The notes below the pieces were generated by a model that searched no databases, was not told the origin of the DNA, and was given only the letters and a program-made list of their open reading frames with translations. Shown here in pieces: positions 1 through 8,879 of a stretch of DNA of 64,000 nt. Position 1 is the first letter of the stretch; each line of letters opens with the position of its first letter. A program made the position numbers and the translations under genes. The stretch comes from CAWBOY01 sp963790585 (GTDB lineage: Bacteria; Planctomycetota; Planctomycetia; Gemmatales; Gemmataceae): contig CAWBOY010000001.1 in NCBI GenBank assembly GCA_963790585.1, positions 372,001 through 436,000 on the forward strand, in the 5' to 3' direction.

Positions 1-1
1 T

Positions 2-631
2 TTCATCCTCGACGGCCAGAAGGTCCTGGTTGCCGACTTGGGCGAGCCGGTTGCCAACGGCTACGGCCGCCCGGACCGCAGGCTCAGAGTCGTGTACGAC
101 AACGGCACTGAGAGCGATCTCCTCGTCCGTTCCCTCCAGCGTGCCTTGTATAAAGACAAGGCCAGCCGCCGCATCAACGAGCCGGGCTTTGGCCCTCTTT
201 TCGCGGAGGTTGAAGAAGAGGGCGACTTGGCGACGGGTTACATATACGTGCTCCGGAGCAAATCGGACCATCCCTACATTGCGGAGCACAGGTCGCTCAT
301 TCACAAGATCGGCGTGACCGGCGGCAACGTGAAAAACCGGCTTGCGAACGCGAAGAAAGACCCGACCTATCTACTGGCCGATGTGGAAATCGTCGGGAAA
401 TACAAACTAGCGAATGTCAACCGCAAGGCGCTCGAGAAACTGCTGCACAAAGTTTTCGGCGTAGCTCGATTGGATCTGGAATTAAAGGATCGCTTCGGAT
501 CGCAAGTGGAACCGAGAGAGTGGTTTCTCGTTCCACTTGCGGTGATTGACGAGGCGATTCAAAAACTCAAGGATGGGACCATTAGTGGGTTCCGATATGA
601 CCCGGAAACAGCATGTCTTACTCAAGCATGA
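2..631 (+). CDS. GIY-YIG nuclease-like domain protein, 5' end outside window
   Basis: The reading frame is open from base 2, so the start lies upstream of the window. The visible part is about 209 residues. In its middle is GYIYVLRSKS followed by HKIGVTGGNVKNRLANA, which matches the core of the T5orf172/MUG113 branch of the GIY-YIG family: the YIYVL strand, then the KIG strand and an Arg-containing helix. Family members are small nucleases found in phages, homing elements and bacterial chromosomes. The C-terminal part (LEKLLHKVFG, WFLVPLAVIDEAI) also fits that family. The function of this copy is unknown, and the missing N-terminus hides any extra domain. Confidence 0.7.
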   Translation, partial: FILDGQKVLVADLGEPVANGYGRPDRRLRVVYDNGTESDLLVRSLQRALYKDKASRRINEPGFGPLFAEVEEEGDLATGYIYVLRSKSDHPYIAEHRSLIHKIGVTGGNVKNRLANAKKDPTYLLADVEIVGKYKLANVNRKALEKLLHKVFGVARLDLELKDRFGSQVEPREWFLVPLAVIDEAIQKLKDGTISGFRYDPETACLTQA

Positions 632-1223
632 ACAGAAAAAGGTGCCAGGAATACCAGAAACCTTTTCTCCATCGCAATTTTCACATCCCCAGCAACGTAA
701 CAGCATCGGTGTTCAATTCGACCTTCGACACCGCGATACCCACGACTTGGACCCGGAGAATGGCGGCGCCGGCAACATCCTGGGAACCCAGCAGAGCGGT
801 CCAATCGCAGCGGTCGAGCCGGATTCGTTGCTGGCCATCATCCAACGAAGAAGCCACAGGGCGCTGATCCCAACGCGCTCTACGATGCCCCTCTGCCTCT
901 TGCTTTCCCATTCGTGTTATTCGTGCTATTCGTCGTTGAGCTTCTTTTCTACCGGCGTGATACCGTCTGTCTGCTCGGCCAAAAGCACTTCTACACGGTC
1001 GGCATTCGGTGAAACCTAACCAGGAATGCACAAAAGGGACGCATTTAAGTCTCCCAGCAAAAATTGAATTCGGCTTCGATCTGTTCCACTTTTTGGAAGA
1101 CTTCGTACGTAAGTTGAACCCCCGGTCCATATCTTGTCTTCAGAGATCCTTCACGCCGGACCGATGGATCTCGATTTCTGATACTTCGACGAGCCGGTAA
1201 CTCTCCAGGCGAGGCATTGTCTT
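632..1223. other. Intergenic, no supported gene
   Basis: All frames here are short and overlapping with no recognisable protein. A weakly protein-like minus-strand frame near 690-860 could be a decayed gene, but I could not name it. It may hold the terminator of the upstream gene and the promoter of the lactonase. Confidence 0.4.
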
Positions 1224-2386
1224 ATGAGATCTGTTTTGTTGTTTTCAGCGTTAGTGATCGTACTCCCGATTTTCTTCGCGGCCCGCGCGGACGATACGCC
1301 GCTCGTCAAGCACGAGAAATACTGGGTTTACGTCGGAACGTATACGGATAACAAGAGCAAAGGCATCTATCGGATGGAGATGGATGCGCTCACGGGCGAA
1401 CTCTCCAAGCCCGAACTCGTGGCGGAAATGCCGAGCCCATCTTTTCTGGCGATTCATCCAAATGGCCGTTTTCTCTATGCCGTCGCCGAGGTTGCCGAGG
1501 GCCCGAAGAAAGTGGGCCAAGTCCGTGGCTTCGCGATCGATAACAGGAACGGCAAGCTGACACCTCTGAACCAGCAGAGCACCGGGGCGCTGGCCCTTGT
1601 TTTGTCGGCATCGATCCGGCGGGGAAAAACGCTCTGGTGGCCAATTACGGCGGCGGTAGCGTCAGCGCGATCCCCATCGGAGCCGACGGCAAGCTCGGCG
1701 AGCCGACGGCTTTCATCCAGCACATCGGCAAGAGTATTGATCCCGGTCGCCAACAGGAGTCCCACGCTCATTCAATCAATGTCGATAAGAACAACCACTT
1801 CGCGATCGTCGCCGATCTGGGCCTTGATAAATTGTTCGTTTACAAACTCGATCCCGCCAAAGGCACGCTGACCCCCAACGATCCGACCTTTTTCGCTGTA
1901 GAGCCCGGCGCCGGCCCGCGCCACTTCGCCTTTCATCCCTCCGCCCCGCTAGCCTTCGTCATCAACGAGCTAAACTCGACCCTGACCTCGCTCAGCTACG
2001 ACGCCGACAAGGGAACCTTCAAAAAGATTCAAACGCTCTCGACGCTTCCGAAGAATTTCAAAGGCAACACCTCAACCGCGGAAGTCGTCGTTCATCCTTC
2101 TGGCAAGTTCGTCTACGGCTCGAATCGCGGCCAAAACAGCATCGCCGCATTCACGGTCGATCCAAAGACCGGCGCGATGTCTTTCATCGCTCATCAAGGC
2201 GAAGGCATCAAAACGCCACGAAATTTCAACATCGATCCGAGTGGTTCTTTCCTCTTAGTCGCGAACCAAGACGGCGGCGACGTCCTCGTATTTAAGATCG
2301 ACCTAGCGACCGGCAAACTCACGCCGACGAAATACAAGGCCGAGATCAGCAAACCGGTATGCATCAAATTCCTGCCGAAGACGTGA
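1224..2386 (+). CDS. Lactonase family (YbhE/6-phosphogluconolactonase-like) protein, one frameshift
   Basis: The N-terminus (MRSVLLFSALVIVLPIFFAA) is a Sec signal peptide. It is followed by WVYVGTYTDNKSKGIYRMEMD and repeated blades such as FLAIHPNGRFLYAVAE and VVVHPSGKFVYGSNRG. These are typical of seven-bladed beta-propeller lactonases, which in cytosolic relatives hydrolyse 6-phosphogluconolactone. Exported planctomycete members have no proven substrate. The first frame runs to about 1586. The family sequence then continues as GAGPCFVGIDPAG in the +1 frame and ends in KPVCIKFLPKT at 2386. Adding one G to the G4 run at 1584-1587 restores a single protein of about 387 residues. I treat this as one gene with a likely consensus indel. 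Confidence 0.85.
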
Positions 2387-2506
2387 AGTGCATGAGTTCC
2401 GATTGAACTTTTCGCGAATTTCGTTAGTGTAAGGACGTGTTCCAGGCCGCACCCGCGGCCACCCCAAGGAACCGCCGATCGACAACGATCGTGACACCGT
2501 CCGCCT

Positions 2507-2581
<75 letters not shown>

Positions 2582-3005
2582 TAGTTGGGCCTGATCGAAT
2601 GGTCAGGTTCGGCTAAAATGTGAACGGCGTGCCGCTCACATCCAAGTTGAGGAGGCCGTTCTCCGAGGTAGTAGCCGGGGTTCGGACCTCCTCTTTCTTT
2701 TCCTGACATGGAAGCCCGATCTTTTACGCGGTTCCGCCGCCGTTCCGCCTGACATCAAACTTTTGTCCGTCGTGTCATGACTCTCGCGGTGATGGTGACA
2801 GTGACACGTGCGCCTGTCACTGTCACTGTCAATGTCATGACTCTGACATAGAGCGCACGTATGTTCACCTACCACCCCGCCGCGCTGGAGCGTAGGATCT
2901 CGAAATCCCGATAACCGGTTTGACCGCGACAGCCGCTACTACACCTGCCAAGCGTTTGGCCGGGGCTGGAACGAGACTGGCGATTCGGGTAGCGAGTCAT
3001 TTCCT
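2582..3005. other. Left non-coding end of the integrative element
   Basis: No gene is supported here. The region contains a dense repeat cluster at 2773-2844, listed separately, and lies immediately inside the left attachment site, where accessory recombination or replication sites are often found. Confidence 0.4.
2773..2844. repeat. Nested direct and inverted repeats
   Basis: A perfect 12-bp inverted repeat, GTGACAGTGACA (2795-2806) and TGTCACTGTCAC (2815-2826), has an 8-base loop. It is flanked by two direct copies of TGTCATGACTCT (2773-2784 and 2833-2844). The symmetry suggests a protein-binding or structured site near the end of the element. Its role is unknown. Confidence 0.75.
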
Positions 3006-3635
3006 ATGCCGGATTCCACTCCCATTGCATGGGACGACGGCCCTCCGTCCGTTCCGCCTCAAACGCCGGGCGTCACCGTCTACACCGTGCGTCCCGGATC
3101 CACACTGTATTTTCGCCTTCTCGGCCCATGGCGCGGCGTATGGCTGCACTGGCTAGGCGCCCGCTCACTCCCATGTACGGGCCGCGGGGATTGCCCGCAT
3201 TGTGCGAACGCGAATCCCGCCGTGAACGCTTTGCGTTGGAAGGGCTACGCCCCGGCCTTACGCTGGGATTTCATCCCCGGCGGCGAAGGCAAGCAAGGCT
3301 GGATACCATGCGTCCTCGAAATCACGGAGAATGTAAAGGACGTGCTTGCGGGCCTGGAGCTGGCCGGCCAGGTCGTGGAGTTGAAGCGGCCACGCGGCCG
3401 GCCAAACGCGCGGGTTGAGGCCTCACTGATCGACCGCCCGGCCAACGCGCCCTTACCGCCGCCCTTCGACGTCGAGCCCATTCTCATGAAGCTATGGGGC
3501 CTTCATCGCCGGCGGTCGCCGATTGCCGAGCCCCTTGGCCCGGACGATCCCGTACCCCAGATCATCCCTTTTTTGCCGCCCGGCATGGACGCTGGTAAGA
3601 AACAGGGCAAGAAGAGGAAGGAGCAAGGTGCATGA
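3006..3635 (+). CDS. Hypothetical protein with a C-x5-C-x2-C cluster
   Basis: A 209-residue protein that I cannot assign to a family. It has a Cys cluster (CTGRGDCPHC, about residues 57-66) that could bind zinc, an Arg/Pro-rich stretch (KRPRGRPNAR) and a Lys-rich tail (KKQGKKRKEQ), all consistent with nucleic-acid contact. Its stop overlaps the next start in an ATGA arrangement (3632-3635), so the two genes are probably co-translated. It is the first clear gene inside the left end of the element. Confidence 0.65.
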   Translation: MPDSTPIAWDDGPPSVPPQTPGVTVYTVRPGSTLYFRLLGPWRGVWLHWLGARSLPCTGRGDCPHCANANPAVNALRWKGYAPALRWDFIPGGEGKQGWIPCVLEITENVKDVLAGLELAGQVVELKRPRGRPNARVEASLIDRPANAPLPPPFDVEPILMKLWGLHRRRSPIAEPLGPDDPVPQIIPFLPPGMDAGKKQGKKRKEQGA

Positions 3636-3865
3636 GCCGGGCAAAGATTTGGAAGCTCACCGCCGAGCGGAAGCCAAAGGGCGGGCGCGGCGCCGGCTGG
3701 GTCGTCGCAATTTACCAAGACCATGCGGAAGCAGTGGTCTTTAGCTACGAGTTCGGCCTTTGGAAGCCGCATTGTCGAGCGCGACGGATCCTTGCCGAGT
3801 CCGCATATTGGGCCTGGGCGCGTGACCTATTATGGCAGGCCAACGGGCAGCTGTTCGCCGTATAA
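3632..3865 (+). CDS. Small hypothetical protein, co-translated with the preceding gene
   Basis: A 77-residue basic protein (pI probably above 9) rich in Trp, with no family I recognise. The start ATG overlaps the stop of the upstream gene by 4 bases, the strongest support that it is real. No signal peptide or membrane segment is visible. Confidence 0.6.
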   Translation: MSRAKIWKLTAERKPKGGRGAGWVVAIYQDHAEAVVFSYEFGLWKPHCRARRILAESAYWAWARDLLWQANGQLFAV

Positions 3866-3915
3866 CCGTCCGTGGGGCGGCCGCGTTGGCCGCCGCCCCA
3901 TTGATTCCAACCCAA

Positions 3916-3946
3916 GATAGCCTAACTAGTCCTATATTGCACTATC
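3916..3946 (+). promoter_or_regulatory. Element-specific promoter-like motif
   Basis: AGATAG, CCTAAC and, after 6 bases, TATATT (3933-3938) lie 22 bases before the next start codon. The same layout (AGATAG-CCTAAC-N6-TATAAT) occurs at 9524-9550 and a partial version at 6482-6496. The TATAwT hexamers fit a -10 box, but the -35 region is not a sigma-70 consensus. Confidence 0.45.
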
Positions 3947-3959
3947 CGCGAGTGCCCCC

Positions 3960-4172
3960 ATGAACCATAAGCACAACGGCCCGCCGTCCCCCGCCAAGCG
4001 CGCCGGCCTTCTTGACCCGGCGTTCATCCTATTAGAAGGCTTCCGGCGCGATTACAACCTCTCGAACATCGAGCTAAACGAACTCCTCATGGACCTGGCT
4101 CTATGGTACGAGGATCCATATTTCAAAGCGCCCCCCTCCGTCACGAGCCGAAGCGCGGCAACTAACAATTAG
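3960..4172 (+). CDS. Small hypothetical protein (70 aa)
   Basis: The ORF begins with ATG 22 bases after a TATATT box. It encodes 70 residues with a predicted helical centre (FILLEGFRRDYNLSNIELNELLMDLALWY). No family is recognised. It sits alone between two AT-rich spacer regions. Confidence 0.5.
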   Translation: MNHKHNGPPSPAKRAGLLDPAFILLEGFRRDYNLSNIELNELLMDLALWYEDPYFKAPPSVTSRSAATNN

Positions 4173-4336
4173 GCGCAGCCCGACCGCCAAATCGTATAGT
4201 CTAACGTGGCTTACCTTAGCCTATGTCACCCTAACGATCTTCCGTAACACACCCTACCAAGCTCGATACAACGCACAACGACCAGTTAGGCTCGCCCTAT
4301 CCCATGCTGCGTTGGTCGAAGCTCCGGAGGGTTGAT
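4173..4336. promoter_or_regulatory. AT-rich spacer with repeated CTAAC/TTAGG motifs before the protease gene
   Basis: Unlike the GC-rich genes, this spacer is AT-rich and has CTAAC, CCTTAGCC, CCCTAAC and GTTAGGC in close succession. The same motifs recur in other spacers of this element, so they may be binding sites for an element regulator such as the HTH/AT-hook protein. This is inference from repetition only. Confidence 0.4.
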
Positions 4337-5467
4337 ATGTGTGTACGTCCCCGGCGTATCGCCGGCTGTATTGCGTTCTTTTTAGTCACGGCGGCCGTCG
4401 CAATATCGGCCCTCCCGGGGGCCGATCCGCGGCCGCCGCGGCCGCTTCCGCCCGCGCGGGCCGACCACCCGCGGGGCCACCGCACGCCGACAGCCGAGAA
4501 GCTCGCCGCTAGCCACGCGGCCGCCGCCGCCCGCCACGGCGACCTGGTCCGCCGGCTCCCCCGGGCCACCGCCGCGCAGTACGATTGCCGAGCGCTTGGC
4601 CTCGTACCGCCCGTGACGGACCAGGGCGATTGCGGTTCGTGCTGGGACTTTTCCGGCACGAGCGTTTGCACGTCCGCGCTGATAAAGGCTGCCATCGGCA
4701 AGCCCGACGGTAGCTTTATGCTGAGCGAGCAATACACGCTCGACTGCGGCCAAAACGGTGGATGTGACGGGGACGATAATACCACCGTGACGGCCTGGGC
4801 CAAAGCGACCGGCCTACCAACGCGGATCGACTATGGGCCCTACACCGCGCGACCGGGCCCGTGTCGGATGAAGGCGGGAACGACGCTTTACAAGATCGCC
4901 GATTGGGGTTTTGCCACGCCGACGCAACAGCAAGGCATCGCCTCAACCGACGATATCAAGGCCTGTATGGTAGCATTCGGGCCGATCGGCTCCGCGATCG
5001 CGGCGACGGACGGGTTCGCAAACACGCCCGCCGGCAAGGTGTTCACCGGCGACGGTTCCACCGACGTCAATCATGATGTGGTTCTCGTCGGATGGGACAA
5101 CACCAAGGGACCTGGCGGGGCCTGGATCCTGCGCAACAGCTGGGGCGCCAACTGGTGCGATGGCGGATATTGTTACATCGCCTACACCGCCAACCAGATC
5201 GGAACCGAGGCCATTTGGGCCACGGCAAGCCCGATTCCTTCGCCCCCCGTGCCCCCACCGCCGCCCACGCCACCGAGCCCGCCGACCCCAACCCCGCCCC
5301 CCGGACCACTTCCCCCGCCGCCGGCCACCGCGAACCCCGCCGTCTCGATCGTGATCACATACCGCGATGGTTCGGTACAGGCGATCGCCGGCACCAGCTC
5401 GGCCGACCCCGCCCCACCGCCGGCCCCGTGTCCCTGCTGCGCGTGCTGCCCGTGTCGCCGCCGGTAA
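4337..5467 (+). CDS. Secreted papain-like (C1) cysteine protease with Pro-rich, Cys-rich tail
   Basis: Start ATG 4337 is chosen because GGAGG at 4326-4330 is well spaced before it. The N-terminus (RPRRIAGCIAFFLVTAAVAI) looks like a signal peptide, followed by a Pro/Ala-rich propeptide-like stretch. The catalytic triad is complete: QGDCGSCWDF with the nucleophile Cys, then VNHDVVLVGWD with the His, then NSWG with the Asn. About 45 residues of Pro-rich linker follow, then a small domain and a terminal Cys cluster (CPCCACCPC). The family degrades proteins; exported bacterial members are often of unknown target. It is cargo of the tRNA-Pro element and is followed 47 bases later by a small hydrophobic-helix protein. 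Confidence 0.88.
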   Translation: MCVRPRRIAGCIAFFLVTAAVAISALPGADPRPPRPLPPARADHPRGHRTPTAEKLAASHAAAAARHGDLVRRLPRATAAQYDCRALGLVPPVTDQGDCGSCWDFSGTSVCTSALIKAAIGKPDGSFMLSEQYTLDCGQNGGCDGDDNTTVTAWAKATGLPTRIDYGPYTARPGPCRMKAGTTLYKIADWGFATPTQQQGIASTDDIKACMVAFGPIGSAIAATDGFANTPAGKVFTGDGSTDVNHDVVLVGWDNTKGPGGAWILRNSWGANWCDGGYCYIAYTANQIGTEAIWATASPIPSPPVPPPPPTPPSPPTPTPPPGPLPPPPATANPAVSIVITYRDGSVQAIAGTSSADPAPPPAPCPCCACCPCRRR

Positions 5468-5514
5468 GGCGGCGTTTTAGTGCTTTTTTGGCACGATTGA
5501 CGTGAGAACTTGCC

Positions 5515-5709
5515 ATGAATTGGATCCAATTCCTCGCCGGCCTGGCAGCGATCCTAAAAGAAATGGCCCCGGCGCTAGGGCCTAACCTCATTCCGTTAGT
5601 TGACGCCATTCTGGCGGATGTCCCGAACGTGCCGCCATGGTTCATTCAGGCGGTTAACGCCGTCCTTGCGGATCTCCTCCCCAAAACGGACGCCCGGCAC
5701 TTGGAATGA
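5515..5709 (+). CDS. Small amphipathic-helix protein (64 aa)
   Basis: The ORF starts 47 bases after the protease stop. It encodes 64 residues dominated by hydrophobic helices broken by prolines (IQFLAGLAAILKEMAPALG, FIQAVNAVLADLL). It has no clear transmembrane span and no charged signal peptide. Its position suggests co-transcription with the protease; a chaperone, inhibitor or helper role is only a guess. Confidence 0.55.
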   Translation: MNWIQFLAGLAAILKEMAPALGPNLIPLVDAILADVPNVPPWFIQAVNAVLADLLPKTDARHLE

Positions 5710-5752
5710 GGCCTGGCACGATAGTATGAACGTCCGTACATGAGGGGCATCC

Positions 5753-6151
5753 ATGAAGGCGCGAACGGTGTTACCGCCCGGCGTTGGGCTCGACCTGGTC
5801 GACCCGCGGCTATGCGTTCATTGCACGGCCCACCCCCGCGACGCCGCCGGCTTTTGCGCGCGTTGCGGGGCCAGCTACCAAATCACCGAAACATATGCGC
5901 GGCGGCGCGGCTGGTGTGTGGAGTGGGAGTTACACCTCATGGCCATGCGGGCCCGGGCGGAGCGCCTCCAACCGCTATTTGTTACGCCCCTGGAATTACT
6001 ACCGCCGCGGGCCATGTCGAATGCGTGCCGCGGTAACGAAGCGCAAATTGGCGTGCGCCGGGAAAGGTACCGATGCGATCAATACCAGCAGCGGCGAACG
6101 CGCCCCTCTCCCGGGAAGACGAGGCGGCGCAGTGTTTTGAGATCGGCATAG
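5753..6151 (+). CDS. Zinc-ribbon-like hypothetical protein
   Basis: A 132-residue ORF with two Cys pairs (CVHCTAH and CARCGA, about residues 21-41) that fit a zinc ribbon. It is Arg-rich toward the C-terminus. The first half looks protein-like, but the last 40 residues overlap the next small ORF and may be out-of-frame extension. Nothing identifies its function. Confidence 0.5.
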   Translation: MKARTVLPPGVGLDLVDPRLCVHCTAHPRDAAGFCARCGASYQITETYARRRGWCVEWELHLMAMRARAERLQPLFVTPLELLPPRAMSNACRGNEAQIGVRRERYRCDQYQQRRTRPSPGKTRRRSVLRSA

Positions 6152-6240
6152 AGGCGCCGAATACCACTCGAAGGTGGTCGCCGCCACGTCGCACGAAGTC
6201 TGTGCCGCGGTCGCTTGCCCTCTCTGCCGCCATCCGTTGA
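6073..6240 (+). CDS. Possible small ORF (55 aa)
   Basis: ATG at 6073 follows GGAAAGG, a possible ribosome site. The product is 55 residues (begins MRSIPAAANAPLSREDEAAQ). It overlaps genes on both sides in different frames, and no family is recognised, so this is a weak call. Confidence 0.3.
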   Translation: MRSIPAAANAPLSREDEAAQCFEIGIEAPNTTRRWSPPRRTKSVPRSLALSAAIR

Positions 6241-6323
6241 TCGTGCGCCAAGATTGCCGCGGCCCCTACTTCTTCTGTGCGGGGTGCTTCAATGTCTCGG
6301 CCAAGAGCGCGGGCACGGCGTGA
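6174..6323 (+). CDS. Small zinc-ribbon protein, GTG start
   Basis: This frame has two Cys pairs spaced as a zinc ribbon: CPLCRHPLIVRQDCRGPYFF and then CAGC. Such spacing is unlikely by chance. GTG 6174 is the first usable start after a stop. The 49-residue product ends just inside the next gene. It may be a DNA- or RNA-binding accessory protein of the element. Confidence 0.45.
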   Translation: MVAATSHEVCAAVACPLCRHPLIVRQDCRGPYFFCAGCFNVSAKSAGTA

Positions 6324-6507
6324 ACCAGAGCCGCCGACCGCCGCTTGGGATATGTTCCACGCGGTTCTACGTGTGCGCGCCGCGCATTCCCTAACCGACG
6401 CCGAGGCCGTGGAACTCCTTGGGGAGGTCAAGGCATGGTTCTCGCCAGCGACGTACCGCTTACCTGTCACAAACTACTCTGGCCTATCTTGCACTAAATC
6501 TCACTAA
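6292..6507 (+). CDS. Small hypothetical protein (71 aa)
   Basis: ATG 6292 overlaps the end of the zinc-ribbon ORF. It has a basic N-terminus (MSRPRARARREPEPP) and then a helical segment (WDMFHAVLRVRAAHSLTDAEAVELLGEVKAWF) typical of a folded small protein. No family is known. The last 20 residues run into an AT-rich spacer. Confidence 0.4.
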   Translation: MSRPRARARREPEPPTAAWDMFHAVLRVRAAHSLTDAEAVELLGEVKAWFSPATYRLPVTNYSGLSCTKSH

Positions 6508-6710
6508 CAAATCTGATTGACAACGCGGCTCGGCTGCGTCCTAATATAGCCGGCGTGGCTGGTACCGCGCCTGATGAGTCCCCTTCTTCGGCGGGCGAGG
6601 GCGGGCCGGTGCCTGGGCATCACCGCGACCGTTACTCGCCCGCCGTCCTTACTGCCGCTTTCTTCGGTAGCCGCCGAGTTCTTCGGCACTTCGCTATTTC
6701 TCATGAGATA

Positions 6711-7859
6711 TTACCCTGGCACGGTAGTTGCTCACTAATCTAGAATTACAAGTACCTCAGCCCGAGCTTCGAGGTGTTACTATGTCTATTACTCTTCCCG
6801 ATGCCCGCCATCTCTCGGACGATTCGTTGGAGACCTTGCGTTTGCGTGCCTTGCATGGCTTGGAGCTTGGCTATTCCGAAACCGATCTCGCCGAACTCCT
6901 CGGCGTCCGCCGCGAAACCATCTCCCGCTGGAATACCGCCTATTACGCCGAAGGCTTGGACGCCCTGCCCGGCGGGCGCACCGGCCGGCCTTTGGGCTCG
7001 GGCCGTATGCTCTCCGAGGCCCAAGCTCAAACCATTCGCGACCAGATCGACTACTTCTCGCCCCAGCAAGTGGGCCTGAAACACGCCCTGTGGACACGCC
7101 AAGCCGTCGCCGACCTCATCCGAAGAGATCTCGGCATCGAACTGGCCCTACGCACCGTGGGCAAGTATCTCCAACGCTGGGGCTACACCTCCAAAAAGCC
7201 CGCCCGCAAGTCGCGTCACCAAGATCCCGATGAAGTCGAACAGTGGTTGCAGGATACCTATCCGGCCATTGAGGCCCAAGCCCAACGAGACAACGCGGAG
7301 ATTTTGTGGGCGGATGAGGTTGGCGTGCAGGCCGACCACCATCCCGGTTCGGGTTATGCCCGCCGGGGCGAGCGTGCCACCATGGAGGTGCCGCAACCAC
7401 ATCTGCGGGTCAATCAGATCTCGGCGATCAGCAATGAGGGCACGGTGCGTTTTATGACGTACAAGGGGTCGTTCACGGCGGAAGTCTTTCTCCAGTTCTT
7501 GACTCTCTTGATCAGTGGGGCGAAGCGGAAGATTCTGTTGATCGTGGACCAGTTGGGCTCCCACACCAAGGCGGAGGTACAGTCCTGGGTAGAGGCGCGT
7601 CAGGAGCAGATCGAGTTGTTTTACCTGCCGACGTATTCGCCGGAACTCAATCCGGTGGAAATATTTGAACAATGACATGAAGGGGAACATCAACAAGGCT
7701 GGCCTGCCGCCGGACAAGCCGACGTTGCAAGAGCGGTTGTTCGGATTCATGAGGAAGTTGAGCGGGATGCCTCGACATGTTATGAGTTATTTCCTTCATC
7801 CGCAGACCCAATATGCCGCTCCAATGGAATTAGGTTGATCTAATTTCGTGCCGGGGTAA
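6711..7859 (+). mobile_element. IS630-family insertion sequence
   Basis: The ends are TTACCCTGGCACG (from 6711) and CGTGCCGGGGTAA (to 7859), an imperfect inverted repeat. TA flanks both sides (6709-6710 and 7860-7861), as expected for IS630 target duplication. It is 1149 bp long. The element has landed inside the left arm of a much longer inverted repeat. Confidence 0.92.
6782..7838 (+). CDS. IS630-family transposase with frameshift near the C-terminus
   Basis: The N-terminal helix-turn-helix region (YSETDLAELLGVRRETISRW) is followed by a DDE domain: WADEVGVQ, LIVDQLGSH and YSPELNPVE give the acidic triad. The first frame stops at 7675 right after NPVE. The family sequence continues in another frame as YLNNDMKGNINKAG to 7838. 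Removing one A from the run at 7659-7661 restores it. Some IS630 elements use programmed frameshifting, but that lies elsewhere and works backwards, so an indel or inactivation is more likely here. Total about 351 residues. Confidence 0.85.
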
Positions 7860-8335
7860 TAGAATGCAGATTCTTACCCCCGGCGACCTACCGGCGCCGT
7901 CCCGGCCGCTCCATCCCGTGGTAACCGATCGCCGTTCCCCGCGCCGCCGCTCCGGGCCGACCCCCCCAACGAGATCGCTCCGCCGTCGCCGCCCGCCCGT
8001 CGCCCCCAGGCGCTGCGCGGGGCGACGGGCGGGCGGCGACGGCGGAGCGAGGCGGCGGGGGCTCGGCCCTGCGCTAGCCCCCTCCTAGTGGCCATCGTCC
8101 GGGCTATCCGGCGAAGCGCCGGACAGCCCGGACCAATGCTGGCGGGGCTCGGGGTCGGTGCCCGCTCTGGCGGTGCGCGCTTCGCTTATGGCGCTGCGCT
8201 TGGCGGCGGGCACGATGCCCGCCGTTCCTGGGGCATGGATGCCCCGGCCCCGCGACGGGCTGGCGGCGGCGGCGGCTGTGGCCGCCGCGGCCGCGCGGGG
8301 GCCCGCTGGGCCGCAGCCCCCCGCCGGCCGGCCGG

Positions 8336-8596
8336 CTATTTGCCGAGTAGTAAACGGGCGGCGCGAATCATCCGCGCATGTTTGCAGCCCTTCCCCTCCG
8401 CACAGGTGGGCCCGTGGGCGGTCGCCCCGGGGCAATCGCAGTGCAGTTCCTGCCCGCGCTGCTCCAGGTCGTATGCGGTTCCGTCGCTGTGTTTAACCAG
8501 GCGGAACGCGCGGCCGGCCGTGCTGAGGCTCGTTAACACCAGCCGGTAGGCCTCTTGGTTGCCGCGGTCATCCGTGGCAAAAAACCATAGCCGCAT
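8336..8596 (-). CDS. SWIM-type zinc-finger protein (86 aa)
   Basis: The C-terminal half has CDCPGATAHGPTC followed by GCKHARM, fitting the SWIM signature CxCx(n)CxH. SWIM fingers bind DNA or protein and occur in Rad51-paralogue partners, SWI/SNF proteins and transposases. The N-terminal half (RAFRLVKHSDGTAYDLEQRG) resembles the beta-hairpin that precedes SWIM fingers. It is the second gene of a minus-strand pair and overlaps the upstream gene by 29 bases. It lies in the loop of the long inverted repeat, so it could act on that structure. Confidence 0.75.
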   Translation of the reverse strand: MRLWFFATDDRGNQEAYRLVLTSLSTAGRAFRLVKHSDGTAYDLEQRGQELHCDCPGATAHGPTCAEGKGCKHARMIRAARLLLGK

Positions 8597-8879
8597 GGCG
8601 CCCCTCTCGGCCGGGAAAAGCTGCCTCTTGCGCGTGCCCCCCGGCGGGCGGGGTCGCGGTCCGCGGCGCCGCGAGGGGTTCCGGCGCCGGGGCGGGCGCC
8701 GCCGCGGCGGCCGCCGCCGAGTGGGCGGCCGTCGTTTCGGCCGCCGCCCGGCTGGCCCGCTCGTCCGCGTATTCTTCTTCCATCTGCGCCCAAATGCTCC
8801 GCATGCGCTGGCGCATCGTCTCGGCCGGCGTTAGCTCTTGCTTCGGCGGTTCCGCGCTCGTAATCTTGCTCTTGGCCAT
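8568..8879 (-). CDS. Hypothetical Ala-rich protein, first gene of the SWIM pair
   Basis: Start ATG at 8877-8879 gives MAKSKITSAEPPKQELTPAE. A helical region with WAQMEEEYADERASRAAAE follows, then a low-complexity Ala/Pro tail. About 103 residues; no family known. An AT-rich stretch upstream on this strand (8930-8970) with TTAGCATAAT-like sequence is a plausible promoter. The tail crosses the start of the SWIM gene. Confidence 0.5.
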   Translation of the reverse strand: MAKSKITSAEPPKQELTPAETMRQRMRSIWAQMEEEYADERASRAAAETTAAHSAAAAAAAPAPAPEPLAAPRTATPPAGGHAQEAAFPGREGRHAAMVFCHG

